From contig JAOBSW010000421.1 in NCBI GenBank assembly GCA_026214975.1, positions 19,445 through 83,444 of the forward strand: a stretch of 64,000 bases of DNA, written 5' to 3'. The notes beneath the pieces are model-generated. The model made no database searches. It was not told the origin of the DNA and saw only the letters and a list, made by a program, of their open reading frames with translations. How positions within the stretch are numbered: position 1 is the stretch's first letter; each line of letters opens with the position of its first letter. This document shows, one piece after another, positions 11,184 to 24,586 of this stretch. A program made the translations under genes and the position numbers. The stretch is from Gentiana macrophylla (lineage: Eukaryota > Streptophyta > Magnoliopsida > Gentianales > Gentianaceae).

Positions 11184-14100
11184 GGTTTAATGAGACATCC
11201 AGCTGGTTTAAGGATGATGATTGATGAACTACCTGTTTCTACTAGTAAGCAGGATGTATCACCTGAGTTTTGAGTGGTTTGGGCATGTATGAGTTTGGTA
11301 GATGCTCCAGTTGTTCCTCGGGATCCATAATTGTTGGTTCATTGATTAGAAGTCACCTGATTTGCTTGTTTTCCCTCTGATGAACCAGTGCATGATCCCT
11401 TTGGCTTCCAATTGTTTTGTGGTTTGCCATGAATGGCCCAACAGGTTCTCTGGTGTAGCCCTGCTTCTACTTTTTTTTTTATCAAAGCCACATTTGCTGA
11501 CCACTAAGGGTTAAGGCTGAGGTTTCTGTCCCAGATGACCTTTTATACATCACCCTCTTCCTTGGTTCTTCTCTCATCACTTTAGAAAAAACTTTTCATA
11601 GGGAGGGGGTTCATATCCAAGATTCTCCACCTAACCTCATCAGTTCTTGATTCAAACCTGATTGAAAGGTGTAAACCCTCTCATTCTCTTCCCTCTTCTT
11701 GAATTTTACACAATCTCTGGGTCAATCTCATAATTGATTATAGGATTGATCCAGTTCCTTCCATAGACCTACCACTTCATTGTAGTAGATGGTCTCGATT
11801 ACAAAGCCTTTACCATCGAATTCTCAAATCACAATGTCATATATTTGGGATCATCTTCTTCTAGCTTGATGGCTTCCTAGTGAGATAGCCTAGCCTTTCC
11901 TTTCCATCAATGGCCAACTTGATGGTGCGAGATCATTTCTAGTTGTCCCGACCATTGAGTTTACGGCCAAGTGAGCAGACACGATGAAGTGCGAATCGCC
12001 TTCTCCTCCAAGGGTTCGATCTGTCCGGATCACAAAGTGGATTCGAGGGTAGAACTTGGCCGAGGAATCGAGGGTGTATTCTTTAAATCCATGATCATTC
12101 ATTTCGCTCGATAATTCATGGTTGATTTGCTCGATACAATGTAGAAAACAATAAAAAGGAGAACTTTAATTGTTATGATGATTGAATGAATTCCAACTGA
12201 GGTACTGATTCTCCTTAAATAATAAAACACAGCAGCCCTAATAAATCAATCTCCTAAAAGTTAGGAGCCGACTTACTGCACCCTAATTACAATGATAAAA
12301 CCTAAAACATCATAAATACCTCTCTACTCTTAATAACATAGTAAAACATAATTTTTAAACATAAAACATTCGTAATCTTCAACATCCACTTAGTTGTTAC
12401 ATTTGAAAATGCTTTGTAATAGCGTTTTCAGGCGTATCTCTGTGTAATTAGATATGCATGTGGTGGCTCATAATACATATTGCTATGTATATTTGTGCTA
12501 TGTTGTGTTGACAAAGAGAAGTTCGGTTTTTGATACATGATTTTCTATCTTGTATAGACTGTAAAAATTGACGCAGGCCCTAAATAAGCTTGATAATAAA
12601 TTCTGACGAAAGGATTGGTCCTTTATTTTATTTATTTATTTAACAAAAATTAAATGAAAAGAAGGCGGTTGTTGGGAGAAATGGTGCAGTTTATCAACAT
12701 ATTGTTATTTTTATCTTCATTGTCTCTCAGGAGTTAGCAATTTATGGTTTAAAAAGCATCCACTACAAAAAACTTGCTATTTAGCGGCGGATTTTAGCGG
12801 TGGATTTTACATTCCACCGCTAGTGATATGGTTTAGTGGTGGATTTTATACATCCGCCGATAAAACAAGTAGGGAGTTCCTTGTGCCATTCATCTAACGG
12901 TGGATTAGAAAATCCGCCGGCAAATAAGTATAAGCTTCCATTTAATTAGTATTAATATGGCGGTGGATTAAAATCCGAATAAAACTTTTTTTTCCTTGGT
13001 CGGCGGATTATATCATCCACCACCGTTAAAACTCTAAAGAAAAAGTCGCTGTGAAATTCTTTTCCTTCAGATGTGTCTTTCGCTCCTCAAAACAATAAAA
13101 TGTTGTCTTTTATTTTATTTATTTTATTCACCCTTACTTTTCATTTCATAGTAAAACGTAAAAGAAGAAATTTTCGAATCAAAACCTAGATATCGCCGGT
13201 CTCTCCTTCGACATCGCCGTTGTCTCGCATCACCATTATCTCCTTCGATATCGCCGTTCTTCACCTTCGTGCACGGTTGCTCAGCCGCTCGACGCTATAA
13301 CCGGTAATTTTTCTGTTCTCTTTCTCTCTATTCTCTTCTCGCTCCGTTTCTCTTCTCTTCTCCGTACTCGATTTCTAGGGTTGAGATGGTCGGGGGTGAC
13401 AAATGTTTAAGGTGATTCAGTTGAAACGATGAAACGCTGATTCAATTTAAATGTGAAAGCCTCTTCAATAATAGGTGAAAGGCTTTTGGTTTCACCTCTG
13501 CTTTTGCATCTCATTCTAATTCATTTTCCTCTGCTTTTCTGAATTCCTGGAACCACAGAATTGTAAGAGATTCCTTTGTCAAGAAATACTTGAATTTGAG
13601 GTGCATTGATTCCTTTTCTATTTTTTCTTTCTTTGTGGAGTAGTTTATTTATTGAACTTTAATTTCATGCTGTGTGAACCAACAACGTGGCCATTGTTTT
13701 CACTTTTGCTGCTTTTGAAACCTGGTCTCCTTCATTTCTCACTTTCCTTAAATGTTTTGAAATTATAATCGGATTGTTAATAGTTGAATGCTTGATAGTG
13801 CTGTATCTACTTTTTGAGGTGTTCAGCCTCATTTTATATGCCCAATTTGTGCATGTTTCAGTGTTTAAGTCAATCGGATGTCCTCATTTTTAGTATAGGT
13901 TGTAGTCTCGATTCTGCTCCAATCTTAAATGCTAAGTTACTGAACTTGCTCTATGTGTTTTAGCTTTTCTTCTTAAGAGTTTGTTATGTATTAGTTTGTT
14001 AAACCTTGTTCTTGTTTTAAAGTATGACATGTCATCGATCTTAGTTTCAATTCTGTTTGGTAAAGAAACTTTTGGTTGCTGAAATCCTTGCACATCCTTC

Positions 14101-14201
14101 TACTTTGGGAATGAATTTTGTTGGATTAACCGTTTGTTTCATTTATTATATTATTAATTTATGCTTTTACTTGATTGACAAAGATTTTAGGTATTTTTAT
14201 C

Positions 14202-14640
14202 ATGGAGAAGAGTTGGATGGAGTTGAGGGATAGGTCATGCCATGATTATAGAGTAGGTGTAAAGAATTTCATTGATTTTGCTTGGGAGAAAGTAAGTAAG
14301 GATGGGAAAATGATTTGTCCATGTCGTAAGTGTAACAATGCCCGTCGAGATACTAAATCAGAAATTGAGTTCCATTTAGTAAGGTATGGTATCGTGAGAA
14401 ATTACACTACTTGGTATAATCATGGTGAAAGGCTTACAAGCAAACACAATGAAGTAGATGAGGAAAATGAAGAACTTGTTGACCATGAAATTAATCAACT
14501 GCTGGAAGATGCGTTTGGAATGTCTACCATTTCAGATGGTATGTATGACGACTTAGATGAGCAAAATGAAGAACAAGAACCCACGGGTGAAGCACTTAAA
14601 TTTTACAAATTGCTAGAAGATTCAAAGCAAAGTTTGTATC
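14202..14640 (+). pseudogene. CACTA transposase N-terminus, unit 2
   Basis: Uninterrupted reading of the transposase-associated domain (MEKSWMELR start, CPCRKCNN cluster) followed by an acidic tail with DEENEELVDHEIN and DGMYDDLDEQNEEQE. It is open to the solo LTR, which begins right after the GTATC target copy and supplies a stop at 14655-14657. The domain is intact here, but the protein would lack the whole catalytic part. Confidence 0.8.
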
Positions 14641-16204
14641 TGTTCGGTAAAAACTAGTTTTACAATTTATAAACCGAAACACCCCAAGTATAAGGATCGT
14701 AGTATAGGGTGTTTACGGATCGTCCTAAGGGAGTGGAATGTTTATCGGATTCAAATATAAATCTATATCAATTATGTCACAATTATTAACTAAACTACTA
14801 AACTAAGGCTGAAACTAACTAAAACCTAAACCTAAGAATTAAAACTAGAACAAGAAATAAAAACAAGCTGAAAAATAAGAAAACAGAAAAACGGACGAGC
14901 GTTCACTAAAGTGAACGAGCGTCTGAAAACTAAACCTAATGGACGAGCGTCTGCTATTGCGGACGAGCGTCTGATTATGAACTGAAACAGAAAATTGCAG
15001 AAAAACAGCAGGAAACTAGGGTTTATAAAACTAAAACTTAAACTAAACTTAATCTAAACGATTTTGATTAAAACAATTAAAGGAAAACACAGCAAGGCGA
15101 CTAGATTCCACCTATCAACCAACAATCCCAACTAGATGGTGATTAAAAAGACATAGTTTTTAGTAGTGATTTATTCACGAATTCAATTAAATATCTTCAA
15201 TCAAATTCCTAAGGTTTCGTTTATCTTTTCAAACAAACTAAACATGCAATCAACACGAAATCACGAGATTGTTTCCAAGCTCTTACTCAACTAATCATGC
15301 CTAATCTCTTATAACATGATTAGATGCATTACTTTGAATAAAAGAGAACTTAAATAAACATACTTTCATAAATTTATTCAAGCATAAAGTAAACATAGAT
15401 CGTTTCATCAAATCTTAATTCAATAAAACTTAAACAATACAAAACAGATCCAAAGTAATGAAAAACTATGAAATAAACTCACTAAACATAAGCATCGAAC
15501 TCTCTAGTTGGTTTGTGTTGTTGATAGGCTTCCTCCGTCGACTCTTTGCAAGAGCTTTTAGCCAACAATCATGTTGAAGATGATTGTTGGGTTGGAGAAG
15601 TTCATCTCTGTGTAAAAGGCTTTGTGGCGCAGCTTTTTGGTGTAAAATTGCGATCTCAATTATGTGGTATCAATTAGGGTTAAGAGGTCTGCTGCTATAT
15701 ATAGAGTTTTGAGTCGGCTAGGTTAAGTCGGCCTTGAACGCCCGCCTGGTCTTGTGGGCGCCCGTCCGGTGGATCTTGACTTTGCTCTAGACGTCCGTCC
15801 ATGCTGCGTCCAAACTCTCTATGTGATGTGATTTCTCTCTGGGACGCTCGTCCATGAAATCAAACGCCCGTCCAGTGGACGGGATGCAGACGCTCGGCTG
15901 GACTGCTTTGAGGTCGGATTTCATCATCTTTATCCAATTTCTTTGAGCCAATTCCAATCCACTTATAGCACTCGAAAATCAACACCTACATGATAAATAA
16001 ACAATGCAAAAACGTAATAAAATCCAAATAATAATAATTCCATTAAATCAACACTTAAAATCATCAATTTTGCATACAACCCTCTTAAAATCATCTTTAT
16101 TAAATAATTACACTTAAACCCTTAATTCTCATGTAAATTATGCAAATGTGGGAAAAATAATAATGAAATAAACCTTTAATAATCATATAAATATGGCCTT
16201 AACA
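14641..16204 (-). mobile_element. Solo gypsy-type LTR, unit 2 (cleanest ends)
   Basis: This copy shows both ends: TGTTCGGTAAAA on the left, CCTTAACA on the right, and a perfect 5-bp target duplication GTATC at 14636-14640 and 16205-16209. The length is 1564 bp. Words of the GGACGAGCGTC / GACGCCCGTCC type are best preserved here, near 14890-14975 and 15735-15900. Compare the empty site at 35893-35897. Confidence 0.9.
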
Positions 16205-16209
16205 GTATC

Positions 16210-16662
16210 CAGGATGTCAGACTTTTTCAAAGCTATCATTCATCATCACTTTGCTTCACATCAAGTGTCTTAACGGGTGGAGCAACAAGTCATTCACAAT
16301 GCTACTTAAGTTGTTGATAAAGGCATTTTCATTACCAAATTCATTTCCAGCTTCTTATAGAAAGGCTAAGTCTGTTGTTCAAGATTTAGGATTGGATTAC
16401 CAAAAATAGACGCGCGTGCTCGAATGATTGTATGTTATTTAGAGGATCCATGAGAATCGAGGCTGTACTCACTTGTGGAGCTTCAAGATGGAAACATGGG
16501 GATACCGAAAGAAGAGAAAAGTTGCTATGAAGACATTAAGGTATTTTCCTTTGATACCAAGGCTTCAACGATTATTCATGTGTTCAAAAGCGCAAAACAA
16601 ATGACTTGGCATCAGTGGGGGCGTGTAAATGATGGTTTAATGAGACATCCAGCTGATTCTGA
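16210..16662 (+). pseudogene. Transposase_21 fragment, unit 2
   Basis: Same segment as in unit 1, with additional small indels (for example around 16410-16470) that break the frame into pieces. Of the family motifs, the LRYFPLIPRLQRLFM region is still recognisable. It ends in the filler and the start of unit 3. Confidence 0.75.
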
Positions 16663-16699
16663 CGGTTTAATGAGACATCCAGCTGGTTTAAGGATGATG

Positions 16700-19546
16700 C
16701 ACTACAAGAAAAATTACTTTTAGCGACTTGATATTAGCGGCGTGCATTAAAAGTGCATCGCGGTTGTTCCTTTTTGTGGCTTGCATTAAAAAGCATGCCG
16801 CAAATGTTTCAATTTAATTTACTTTTTCAAGCAAAGGCGACATGAGTTTCTAGCGTGCTATTAATAAAGTTTTTTACGGCCCATATGAACATGCCGCTTA
16901 AAAATGTATATTAACAACGTGCAAAAGTGAGCGGTTAATTCATTCTCATCTATCCGCATCATGACAAACACGCCGGCTAATATTTCATCGCATTAAAATA
17001 TAGAATTATCCCCTTAAAAAAATATAGGATTCTCCCATCGTGCTCCTCTTTCACCGTTTCACATTGGTGTTTTCGTTTTCTCTATCTTCCTACATTCGTC
17101 TCCTTCCCTCACCGTGAAAACGCAGAGAGCATCGATTATAAATCCAACAATTCAGTCTAATGTAGTAAAAACACCACATAATTCGGATATTTGTGGCCTT
17201 CTCATCAATCAGTATCTAGGTGTTATCCTCTTAATCAAACCAAATCTTCAAATCGGTTAATTTTGGCAGCAAATGAAAAGAAGCAAGACCGTTGAAGCAA
17301 TATTTCACACAAATAAAAGTTGAGAATCGGGGTCAAAGATGGGATCTTTAACTTCTAATCCATCACAATTTTTACGCCCAAACCCTTTTGGCTTGAACCC
17401 GCAAAACGGTGCTGAAAATTTGATTTGAAAAAAATGGAGGATCCATTCCACTTTCTACTAGCCTTTTGGGAGAGGGAAGAGAAGTAGACGATGTGTGAGT
17501 CCTATAGTTTTTAAGTGAAAGTGTAGGTTTGTTTCTCCTTTTGTCAAAACGGATTGTTTCTCTGTGTAGTTTAGCTCCTTTGTTAAATTGATTTAGATTT
17601 GGTTTCAAGTATTTTTTTTCTTTTCATGAAGATGATTGATTAGAGATTAGATTAATGGTGTTTGGGTTTCTTCTTTTTTGCTTCCTGACTTTTGCGGTTA
17701 TGTGCACTTTTGGAATGCTTTTTCTAGATTTTTGTGTGCTTAACTTGTGAAAACATTGCAGTTTGTAACTTATATGTACTTCACAATTATTGATTTATTT
17801 CATTCCTAGTTATTGATGTGTTTTTGGTGATGACTTTTTCAAAGACCCTGGTGGATGAGTTGGCAACAATTGCTATTCTTGATGTTGTGAACCTTCAACC
17901 TGGAAAATGATTAACAAGAGGAGGACATTTGACATGCCTGATTCTGTTATCCAGAAGGATATTGCAGCATATGATGTTTTAATAAAAGTATACAAAAAAA
18001 GTATATTATTTTTGGTAGTTTTTTTTAAAAGGAAGTTTTGGTAGTTTTGACAAGGGTTGGTGGTACTTTGCAGGACAAACTCATCCATCAGAGTTATTTG
18101 GATTCACTTTACGGTTCTTAACATGGAATAAATTGGATGAAGTGTTCGACAGTAAGGGTATTTTTGTTTCTCTTTTCTCTTATGATTTGAACTTTGATTG
18201 TTAATGTTTGTAGATGATGAAAATCTAAGCCATTGATTTTATTTCAGACTTGCACTCATCTTTGGATTAAATACACCAAATTGAATATCTTATAATCATC
18301 TAGAGGTTTAGCTCTGTAAAATTGGTGTAGTGAAAATAACAACTTGTTGACTTATTTTCTTTACTGCTCTCTTTGATGTCATGTGATTGAAGTTATGTTC
18401 GAAGATGGATTAGTAACTGGAGCCGCTTTACTTAAACGTGGGTTTGCTAGAGAAGGTCTTTCAACAAGATTTCTACTCTAGCTTTTATGAACAAAACTGG
18501 TATACCTATTTATCATTGGATTGATCTTGTTTTTCTTTGTAGCTTTTATGTGTAATGACAACATCAGTCAAGATAACTATTCCTAGATATAAATAGAATC
18601 AAGGTTTTTTTTTTTCTTCCTTCTACCGATCGCTTTTCTTATTAGCATACGCCAAATGTGACTTCTTGTTCTATTGTTCCACGCGCCTTCATTTTAAGGA
18701 TGTTTATTGAGAAAGATTCTTTTCAACTCAATTTTCTATGACGTTTGGGCTCTGAGCTTGTCATCCATCCATTGTAAATGGTACAACAAAGCATAGCATT
18801 GATGTTGAATGGTGGTGATGGAGCTTTTATCTATGTAAGATTTGTAGGAATTTTTTTAAGTTTAAAAATATACATATTGTTGCCTCTGTTTTGTTTGCTT
18901 GATTACCATAAATATATAGATATTGCTTTTAGTTCTCTCTGTAATATCTAATGCATTAGTTTTTTGTTGCAGAAAGCATTAATATTGAGAGATTTCGGAA
19001 GGACTAACAACAAACAAGACATCCTTATGTATTTTATTGATGTATGTTCAATAATCTTGCCTAAATAACATTCTGTACTTTTATTTGTGTTGATCAAATT
19101 ACTTGGTTTAGTATTGGGTTATGTATTAGGTAAATGATTATTAGTCTTTGGATCAATATCATGTAAATGGTTTTGGATTTTATATAGTTGATTAGTTATT
19201 GCATGTATTATGAAATAAATTTTTTTGATAAACAAATAGTCTATCGGCGCGTGCTCATGCATGTCGTTAATATACCTATCATTTTTACGGCTTGCGGTGC
19301 ATCTTCGCGGATACACTTATTATAGCATGTGATGTGTGTCGCAATTGATACTATCGGTGTCTTGCGGTGTATGCTGCGAAAATACTTGTTGTAGCATGCA
19401 ATGTGTGTCGCTAATGTAACTATCGGCAACATGCAACTCACGTCGCCAATAAACATAAACTTTTAGCGGCTTTGAACTTTGCAGCGTGCAATGCATGCCG
19501 CCAATAGCTATTTTGCATGTCGCGAAAAGTAATTTTTCTTGTAGTG
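16700..19546. mobile_element. Non-autonomous CACTA element, 2847 bp
   Basis: Termini are CACTACAAGAAAAATTACTT and its inverse, and the match continues for 22 bases. A 3-bp target duplication ATG lies at 16697-16699 and 19547-19549. The other units have a single ATG at this spot. Subterminal regions carry TGCATGYCGC / GCGRCATGCA-like words, different from those of the larger CACTA, so it belongs to another family. No transposase is encoded. The interior (17040-19100) has intron-like T-rich tracts between short coding-like blocks, so it may hold fragments of a captured host gene that I do not recognise. Confidence 0.9.
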
Positions 19547-22536
19547 ATGATTGATGAACTACCTGTTTCTACTAGTAAGCAGGATGTATCACCTGAGTTT
19601 TGAGTGGTTTGGGCATGTATGAGTTTGGTAGATGCTCCAGTTGTTCCTCGGGATCCATAATTGTTGGTTCATTGATTAGAAGTCACCTGATTTGCTTGTT
19701 TTCCCTCTGATGAACCAGTGCATGATCCCTTTGGCTTCCAATTGTTTTGTGGTTTGCCATGAATGGCCCAACAGGTTCTCTGGTGTAGCCCTGCTTCTAC
19801 TTTTTTTTTATCAAAGCCACATTTGCTGACCACTAAGGGTTAAGGCTGAGGTTTCTGTCCCAGATGACCTTTTATACATCACCCTCTTCCTTGGTTCTTC
19901 TCTCATCACTTTAGAAAAACTTTTCATAGGGAGGGGTTCATATCCAAGATTCTCCACCTAACCTCATCGATTCTTGATTCAAACTCGATTGAAAGGTGTA
20001 AACCCTCTCATTCTCTTCCTCTTCTTGAATTTTACACAATCTACGGGTCAATCTCATAATTGATTATAGGATTGATCCAGTTCCTTCCATAGACCTACCA
20101 CTTCATTGCGGTAGATGGTCTCGATTACAAAGCCTTTACCATCGAATTCTCAAATCACAATGTCATATATTTGGGATCATCTTCTTCTAGCTTGATGGCT
20201 TCCCTAGTGAGATAGCCTAGCCTTTCCTTTCCATCAATGGCCAACTTGATGGTCTCGAGATCATTTCTAGTTGTCCCGACCATTGAGTTTACGGCCAAGT
20301 GAGCGGACTGATGAAGTGCCGAATCGCCTTCTCCTCCAAGGGTTCGATCCGTCCGGATCACAAAGTGGATTCGAGGGTAGAACTTTGCCGAGGAATCGAG
20401 GGTGTATTCTTTAAATCCGCATGATCATTCTTTGCTCGATAATTCATGGTTGATTTGCTCGATACAATGTAGAAAACAATAAAAGGGAGAACTTTAATTG
20501 TTATGATGATTGAATGAATTCCAACCGAGGTACTGATTCTCCTTAAATAATAAAACACAGCAGCCCTAATAAATCAATCTCCTAAAAGTTAGGAGCCGAC
20601 TTACTGCACCCTAATTACAATGATAAAACCCTAAAACATCATAAATACCTCTCTACTCTTAATAACATAGTAAAACATAATTTTTAAACATAAAACATTC
20701 GTAATCTTCAACATCCACTTAGTTGTTACATTTGAAAATGCTTTGTAATAGCGTTTTCAGGCGTATCTCTGTGTAATTAGATATGCATGTGGTGGCTCAT
20801 AATACATATTGCTATGTATATTTGTGCTATGTTGTGTTGACAAAGAGAAGTTCGGTTTTTGATACATGATTTTCTATCTTGTATAGACTGTAAAAATTGA
20901 CGCAGGCCCTAAATAAGCTTGATAATAAATTCTGACGAAAGGATTGGTCCTTTATTTTATTTATTTATTTAACAAAAAATTAAATGAAAAGAAGGCGGTT
21001 GTTGGGGAGAAATGGTGCAGTTTATCAACATATTGTTATTTTTATCTTCATTGTCTCTCAGGAGTTAGCAATTTATGGTTTAAAAAGCATCCACTACAAA
21101 AAACTTGCTATTTAGCGGCGGATTTTAGCGGTAGATTTTACATTCCACCGCTAGTGATATGGTTTAGTGGTGGATTTTATACATCCGCCGATAAAACAAG
21201 TAGGGAGTTCCTTGTGCCATTCCATCTAACGGTGGATTAGAAAAATCCGCCGGCAAATAAGTATAAGCTTCCATTTAATTAGTATTAATATGGCGGTGGA
21301 TTAAAATCCGAATAAAACTTTTTTTTCCTTGGTCGGCGGATTATATCATCCACCACCGTTAAAACTCTAAAGAAAAAGTCGCTGTGAAATTCTTTTCCTT
21401 CAGATGTGTCTTTCGCTCCTCAAAACAATAAAATGTTGTCTTTTATTTTATTTATTTTATTCACCCTTACTTTTCATTTCATAGTAAAACGTAAAAGAAG
21501 AAATTTCTCGAATCAAAACCTAGATATCGCCGGTCTCTCCTTCGACATCGCCGTTGTCTCGCATCACCATTATCTCCTTCGATATCGCCGTTCTTCACCT
21601 TCGTGCACGGTTGCTCAGGCTGCTCGACGCTATAACCGGTAATTTTTCTGTTCTCTTTCTCTCTATTCTCTTCTCGCTCCGTTTCTCTTCTCTTCTCCGT
21701 ACTCGATTTCTAGGGTTGAGATGGTCGGGGGTGACAAATGTTTAAGGTGATTCAGTTGAAATGCTGAAACGCTGATTCAATTTAAATGTGAAAGCCTCTT
21801 CAATAATAGCTGAAAGGCTTTTGGTTTCACCTCTGCTTTTGCATCTCATTCTAATTCATTTTCCTCTGCTTTTCAATTCTCGGAACCACAGTAATTGTAA
21901 GAGATTCCTTTGTCAAGAAATACTTGAATTTGAGGTGCATTGATTCCTTTTCTATTTTTCTTTCTTTGTGGAGTAGTTTATTTATTGAACTTTAATTTCA
22001 TTGTGTGAACCAACAACGTGGCCATTGTTTTCACTTTTGTCGCTTTTGAAACCTGGTCTCCTTCATTTCTCACTTTCCTTAAATGTTTTGAAATTATAAT
22101 CGGATTGTTAATAGTTGAATGCTTGATAGTCTTTGTATCTACTTTTTGAGGTGTTCAAACCTCATTTTATATGCCCAAATTTGTGCATGTTTCAGTCATT
22201 TAACGATCGGATGTCCCTCATTTTTAGTATAGGTTGTAGTCTCGATTCGCTCCAATCTTAAATGCTAAGTTACTGAACTTGCTCCTATGTGTTTTAGCTT
22301 TTCTTCTTAAGAGTTTGTTATGTATTAGTTTGTTAAACCTTGTTCTTGTTTTAAAGTATGACATGTCATCGATCTTAGTTTCAGCTCTGTTTGGTAAAGA
22401 AACTTTTGGTTGCCTGAAATCCTTGCACATCCTTCTACTTTGGGAATGAATTTTGTTGGATTAACCGTTTGTTTCATTTATTATATTATTAATTTATGCT
22501 TTTACTTGATTGACAAAGATTTTAGGTATTTTTATC

Positions 22537-22977
22537 ATGGAGAAGAGTTGGATGGAGTTGAGGGATAGGTCATGCCATGATTATAGAGTAGGTGTAAAGA
22601 ATTTCATTGATTTTGCTTGGGAGAAAGTAAGTAAGGATGGGAAAATGATTTGTCCATGTCGTAAGTGTAACAATGCCCGTCGAGATACTAAATCAGAAAT
22701 TGAGTTCCATTTAGTAAGGTATGGTATCGTGAGAAATTACACTACTTGGTATAATCATGGTGAAAGGCTTACAAGCAAACACAATGAAGTAGATGAGGAA
22801 AATGAAGAACTTGTTGACCATGAAATTAATCAAGCTATTTGGAAGATGCGTTTGGAATGTCTACCATTTCAGATGGTATGTATGACGACTTAGATGAGCA
22901 AAATGAAGAACAAGAACCCACGGGTGAAGCACTTAAATTTTACAAATTGCTAGAAGATTCAAAGCAAAGTTTGTATC
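22537..22977 (+). pseudogene. CACTA transposase N-terminus, unit 3 (frameshifted)
   Basis: Same domain as in unit 2, but at about 22831 the sequence reads CAAGCTATTTGG where other copies read AACTGCTGG. This shifts the frame and ends the ORF at 22891-22893. The change falls on two CTG triplets, the class of site where the copies disagree most, so it may be a consensus error. Confidence 0.75.
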
Positions 22978-24581
22978 TGTTCGGTAAAAACTAGTTTTAC
23001 AATTTATAAACCGAAACACCCCAAGTATAAGGATCGTAGTATAGGGTGTTTACGGATCGTCCTAAGGGAGTGGAATGTTTATCGGATTCAAATATAAATC
23101 TATATCAATTATGTCACAATTATTAACTAAACTACTAAACTAAGGTGAAACTAACTAAAACCTAAACCTAAGAATTAAAACTAGAACAAGAAATAAAAAC
23201 AAGTGAAAAATAAGAAAAGCGAGAAAAAGCGGATTTGAGCGTTCACTAAAGTGAACGAAGCGTCAAAACTAAACCTAATGGACGGCGGCGTGCTATTATG
23301 GACGGACGGCGTCGATTATGAATCAAACAGAAAATTGCGTAAAAAAAAGCAGAAACTAGGGTTTATAAAACTAAAACTTAAACTAAACTTAATCTAAACG
23401 ATTTTGATTAAAACAATTAAAGGAAAACACAAAGAAGGCGACTAGATTCCACCTATCAACCAACAATCCCAACTAGATGGTGATTAAAAAGACATAGTTT
23501 TTAGTAGTGATTTATTCACGAATTCAATTAAATATCTTCAATCAAATTCCTAAGGTTTCGTTTATCTTTTCAAACAAACTAAACATGCAATCAACACGAA
23601 ATCACGAGATTGTTTCCAAGCTCTTACTCAACTAATCATGCCTAATCTCTTATAACATGATTAGATGCATTACTTTGAATAAAAGAGAACTTAAATAAAC
23701 ATACTTTCATAAATTTATTCAAGCATAAAGTAAACATAGATCGTTTCATCAAATCTTAATTCAATAAAACTTAAACAATACAAAACAGATCCAAAGTAAT
23801 GAAAAACTATGAAATAAACTCACTAAACATAAGCATCGAACTCTCTAGTTGGTTTGTGTTGTTGATAGGCTTCCTCCGTCGACTCACTGCAAGGCTTTTA
23901 GCCAACAATCATGTTGAAGATGATTGTTGGGTTGGAGAAGTTCATCTCTGTGTAAAAAGGCTTGTGGCCGCAGCTTTTTGGTGTAAAATTGCGATCTCAA
24001 TTATGTGGTATCAATTAGGGTTAAGAGGCTGCTGCTATATATAGAGTTTTGAGTCGGCTAGGGTTAAGTCGGCCTTGAACGCCCGTCTGGTCTTGTGGAC
24101 GCCCGTCCGGTGGATCTTGACTTTGCTCTAGACGTCCGTCCATGCTGCGTCCAAACTCTCTGTATGTGATTTCCTCTCCTGGACGCTCGTCCATGAAATC
24201 AAACGCCCGTCCCATGGGACGGGATGCGACGCCTTTCATTTGGATTGCTTTGAGGTCGGATTTCATCATCTTTATCCAATTTCTTTGAGCCAATTCCAAC
24301 TCTATCTTGAATAATTCGACTTGAGCTTCATTTATCCACTTATAGCACTCGAAAATCAACACCTACATGATAAATAAACAATGCAAAAACGTAATAAAAT
24401 CCAAATAATAATAATTCCATTAAATCAACACTTAAAATCATCAATTTTGCATACAACCCTCTTAAAATCATCTTTATTAAATAATTACACTTAAACCCTT
24501 AATTCTCATGTAAATTATGCAAATGTGGGAAAAATAATAATGAAATAAACCTTTAATAATCATATAAATATGGCCTTAACA
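22978..24581 (-). mobile_element. Solo gypsy-type LTR, unit 3
   Basis: TG...CA ended LTR with GTATC on both sides (22973-22977 and 24582-24586). About 1.6 kb, same insertion as in the other units. Confidence 0.88.
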
Positions 24582-24586
24582 GTATC

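Larger units (their letters stand above)
5687..11209 (+). repeat. Tandem unit 1 of a 5.5 kb array
   Basis: First of four near-identical tandem units of about 5.5 kb. Contents in order: copia gag fragment and LTR (5687-6857), 373-bp spacer, CACTA 5' terminus at 7231, transposase N-terminus, solo LTR (9116-10720), Transposase_21 fragment, and a 26-bp filler (11184-11209). The filler repeats the word GGTTTAATGAGACATCCAGC found just upstream. At the left edge the unit is continuous with the original copia gag, so this is the only unit whose left flank is ancestral. Confidence 0.9.
11210..16689 (+). repeat. Tandem unit 2
   Basis: Second unit of the array, 5480 bp, with the same order of parts as unit 1. 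The copia LTR is at 12140-12384, the CACTA 5' end at 12761, the solo LTR at 14641-16204. Its left junction joins Transposase_21 sequence plus filler directly to copia gag. Local differences from unit 1 sit mostly at CAG/CTG sites and in homopolymers. Confidence 0.9.

Noticed and set aside
17800..19030. Captured host gene inside the nested CACTA
   Set aside because: Short coding-like blocks and splice-like sites are visible, but I do not recognise the protein, so it is not annotated as a gene.
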